A stretch of DNA of 62,288 bases from Spirochaetia bacterium (GTDB taxonomy: Bacteria > Spirochaetota > Spirochaetia > Treponematales > Treponemataceae). Both the position numbers and the translations under genes were made by a program. Location: NCBI GenBank assembly GCA_900769975.1, contig CAAGIR010000078.1:1-62288 (forward strand). Reading direction: 5' to 3'. The notes under the pieces were generated by a model. It had not been told where the DNA came from. It was given only the letters and a program-made list of their open reading frames with translations, and made no database searches. Positions 60,369-62,288 of this stretch are shown piece after piece. Within the stretch, counting starts at the first letter, position 1, and every line of letters begins with the position of its first letter.

Positions 60369-62036
60369 TTATCTTCCAAAGAACGCCTTAACCTTTTGCC
60401 ACAAAGTTTTCTTTTGTTCTTTAACAGGGGCTTTTTTCTGATTTTCATAATTTTTGTAATTCTTGTAATTTTTCTGTGAATTGTTATAAGAATTCTTTTT
60501 GTTATTGGAATTTGTCTTTTTCACATCAAAATCTTTTTTATAATTCTTATAATCTTTATTATCCTGTTGTTTTCCAGATTTTTTATTTTCAGATTTTGAA
60601 GAAGTTTTTGAATACATTTCTTTGTAAAGCTTCATTCGTTCTTCATAAGAAAGATTTTCAAGTTTTGCAGGATCAATAAAAGGCATCTTGTTTTTCTTTG
60701 TATTACCTTTCTTTTCAGAATTTTTATTTTTTCCGTAACCGTTTTTATCTGAATAATCTTTTTTGTATGATTTAGCCTTATTTTTATTATGAAAATCGCC
60801 GTTCTTTCCTTTTTTATAGCCGCCACGATTATCATATTTTTCATCACCATGCCAGTTTTCTGTTTTTATATAAACACCAGCAGATTTATCTTCTTCCATC
60901 TGTTCAGGGTACGCTACAGTTGCAGGAATTGACATCTCTATATATCGTTCTATAGCAGGCAGATTGTAAACGTCCTGTTCAGAACAGAAAGTATATGCTT
61001 TTCCCGATTTACCTGCACGTGCAGTTCGCCCAATTCGATGAACGTAATTTTCTGCTTCAACTGGTAAGTCATAATTTATAACCATTGAAAGGTCATCCAC
61101 ATCAATACCACGTGCCGCAACATCAGTAGCAACAAGACATTTTACATTGCCCGCTTTTAGAGATTTTAAAATTTGCAATCTTTTTGGCTGCGGTAAATCA
61201 CCAATCAAAAACTCTGACGTTATATCATTTAATTGAAGCCTTTTTGCTACAACTTCACAAGAACGCTTTGTATTACAGAAAATAATCACGCTTTCTGGAT
61301 TTTCGTGTTTTAAAATTCCCAGAAGCAGTTTCATTTTTTCATCAGAAGAAACATGCAGCAATTCCTGAGAAATTTCGCTTACAGTAATATTTTCCGCTTC
61401 AATAGTTATTTCAATCGGATCACGAGTATATTCCCAGGCAAGATTTTTTACATAAGAGTTAAGCGTTGCACTAAAAAGCATTGTTTGTCTATTTTCTGCT
61501 TCAGGCAGACATTTTAAAATCTGTCGCAAATCAGGATAAAATCCCATATCAAACATTCTGTCTGCTTCATCAATTACACAAAAATAACTGTCTTTTAAAT
61601 CAAGATTTTTTCCTTCTATCAAATCAATAACACGACCAGGAGTTCCTATTAAAATATCCACACCTTTTTTTATATTGGCAATCTGTTTTTCATAACCAAC
61701 GCCACCATAAACGCTAAAAGGTTTTAAACCCGTTTCACCAGCAAGAATTTTTGCTTCTTCTTCAATTTGAACAGCAAGTTCACGAGTAGGTGCCAAAATC
61801 AAGCATTTTTTGCCTTTGTTTTCTTCTTTTAACATCTGGTCAATCACTGCTACAAGATATGCTGCAGTTTTACCAGTTCCTGTTTGCGATTGAACATATA
61901 AATCGGGAGTTTTTGTACTGTCGCCTTTTTTTGAAGCGTCAATAACTTGTTGCTGAACAGGTGTACAATTAATATACCCTGCGGCTTCAATTCCTTTTTG
62001 AAGTCTTTCATCAAGAGTGAATTCAGAAAAACACAT
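60369..62036 (-). CDS. DEAD-box RNA helicase
   Basis: A 555-residue ATP-dependent RNA helicase. All core motifs are present in order: Q motif (CTPVQQQVI near 24-32), SQTGTGKT near 49-56, APTRELAVQ near 82-90, DEAD near 157-160, SAT near 189-191, ATDVAARGID near 302-311 and HRIGRTARAG near 335-344. After about residue 390 comes a 165-residue low-complexity basic tail rich in Lys, Asn, Tyr and Gly, ending WQKVKAFFGR. It resembles RhlE/RhlB-type helicases, in which such tails bind RNA. The ribosome site is AGGAAA. Confidence 0.93.
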   Translation of the reverse strand: MCFSEFTLDERLQKGIEAAGYINCTPVQQQVIDASKKGDSTKTPDLYVQSQTGTGKTAAYLVAVIDQMLKEENKGKKCLILAPTRELAVQIEEEAKILAGETGLKPFSVYGGVGYEKQIANIKKGVDILIGTPGRVIDLIEGKNLDLKDSYFCVIDEADRMFDMGFYPDLRQILKCLPEAENRQTMLFSATLNSYVKNLAWEYTRDPIEITIEAENITVSEISQELLHVSSDEKMKLLLGILKHENPESVIIFCNTKRSCEVVAKRLQLNDITSEFLIGDLPQPKRLQILKSLKAGNVKCLVATDVAARGIDVDDLSMVINYDLPVEAENYVHRIGRTARAGKSGKAYTFCSEQDVYNLPAIERYIEMSIPATVAYPEQMEEDKSAGVYIKTENWHGDEKYDNRGGYKKGKNGDFHNKNKAKSYKKDYSDKNGYGKNKNSEKKGNTKKNKMPFIDPAKLENLSYEERMKLYKEMYSKTSSKSENKKSGKQQDNKDYKNYKKDFDVKKTNSNNKKNSYNNSQKNYKNYKNYENQKKAPVKEQKKTLWQKVKAFFGR

Positions 62037-62048
62037 ACTATTTCCTTT

Positions 62049-62066
62049 TGTCGGACACAGCCGACA
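62049..62066 (-). promoter_or_regulatory. Hairpin in the 5' leader of the DEAD-box gene
   Basis: TGTCGG (62049-62054) pairs with CCGACA (62061-62066) just upstream of the AGGAAA ribosome site of the helicase gene. It may influence translation. The remaining bases up to 62177 show no gene. Confidence 0.3.
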
Positions 62067-62177
62067 GTTTATTCATTTTTTCTATGAGTGACAGCATCAG
62101 CTATTTCAATCTGTGCCGTATAAAATCTAACATTCAAGCAAATCAGTCAATTTTTTATTATCAGAAAATTGTTCCTT

Positions 62178-62288
62178 AAAATTGCACACCGCAGAAAGTT
62201 TCAACTTTCGAGGATTGCAATTGCGTTCGCGACTTCGCGAACAGTCCAATAACAGAGTTTCTGGCGAAACTCTAAGTTAAATCAAATG
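62178..62288 (+). repeat. Palindromic repeat with terminal inverted repeats, copy 2 (cut by window end)
   Basis: It aligns with no gaps to 18691-18801. It starts at the AAAATTGC terminal repeat and keeps the three hairpins, but the window ends before the other terminal repeat. Differences lie mainly in hairpin loops and the spacer between hairpins. In the third hairpin the loop is TGGC instead of GCCA, which is its reverse complement. Confidence 0.75.

Noticed and set aside
1..62288. tRNA, rRNA, CRISPR array, insertion sequence or prophage
   Set aside because: Reading the intergenic regions gave no cloverleaf-like segment, no regularly spaced direct repeats, no transposase or integrase and no phage structural genes. 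A dedicated tRNA/ncRNA scan was not possible.

Overview
The window looks like part of the chromosome of an anaerobic, fermentative spirochaete, most likely a Treponema. The evidence is an AT-rich genome, a flagellar block of the spirochaete type (flgN-like, flgK, flgL, fliW, csrA), a CHASE2 adenylate cyclase, many secreted or outer-membrane proteins starting MKK/MNK, the MEP isoprenoid genes dxr and ispG, and a large soluble iron-sulfur redox cluster. I saw no rRNA, tRNA, CRISPR array, insertion sequence or prophage.

Region 1 (1-12841) is redox metabolism. A cytosolic [FeFe]-hydrogenase/chemoreceptor fusion, cut off inside its signalling domain, is divergent from a long operon: hdrB, hdrC, hdrA, an MvhD/FlxD-like subunit, two dicluster Fe-S subunits and a FAD/NAD(P)-binding subunit (a FlxABCD-HdrABC set). 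A soluble two-subunit fumarate-reductase/thiol:fumarate-reductase-like enzyme follows, then an AspT/YidE-type exchanger. The most interesting inference in the window is that these genes form a soluble, NADH-dependent fumarate reductase that could couple fumarate reduction to ferredoxin reduction by flavin-based electron bifurcation, with succinate as the product. A possible structured leader precedes the operon, and a terminator-like hairpin sits directly on the ribosome-binding site of the fumarate reductase genes.

Region 2 (13008-31339) is mainly housekeeping: CHASE2 cyclase, rnc, acpP, rpmF, coaD, a lipoprotein, a HEAT-repeat protein, maf, then rpsB-tsf-frr-uppS-cdsA-dxr-rseP, a secreted beta-propeller-like protein, glgA and an aminotransferase.

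Region 3 (31465-50234) is a surface-polysaccharide locus: rfbD, three Wzi-like outer-membrane proteins, family 2 and 4 and DUF4422 glycosyltransferases, a Wzx-like flippase, UDP-galactopyranose mutase, a capsular-synthesis glycosyltransferase, a WbaP-type initiating transferase and a POTRA/beta-barrel protein. Its centre (about 34.9-43.3 kb) is visibly more AT-rich than the flanks, as expected for a variable, transferred glycan island.

Region 4 (50246-62288) holds a TPR protein, ispG, a small unknown gene with tsaE and tsaB, the flagellar hook-filament-junction operon flgN-flgK-flgL-fliW-csrA behind an excellent sigma-28 promoter match, an ABC-F ATPase with one degenerate nucleotide site, and a DEAD-box helicase.

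Two patterns cut across the window. First, about ten genes have a sigma-70-like -10 box only 6-9 bases before the start codon and no Shine-Dalgarno sequence, which predicts leaderless mRNAs. Second, there are families of short palindromic intergenic repeats, one with terminal inverted repeats and a hairpin loop that is inverted between its two copies.
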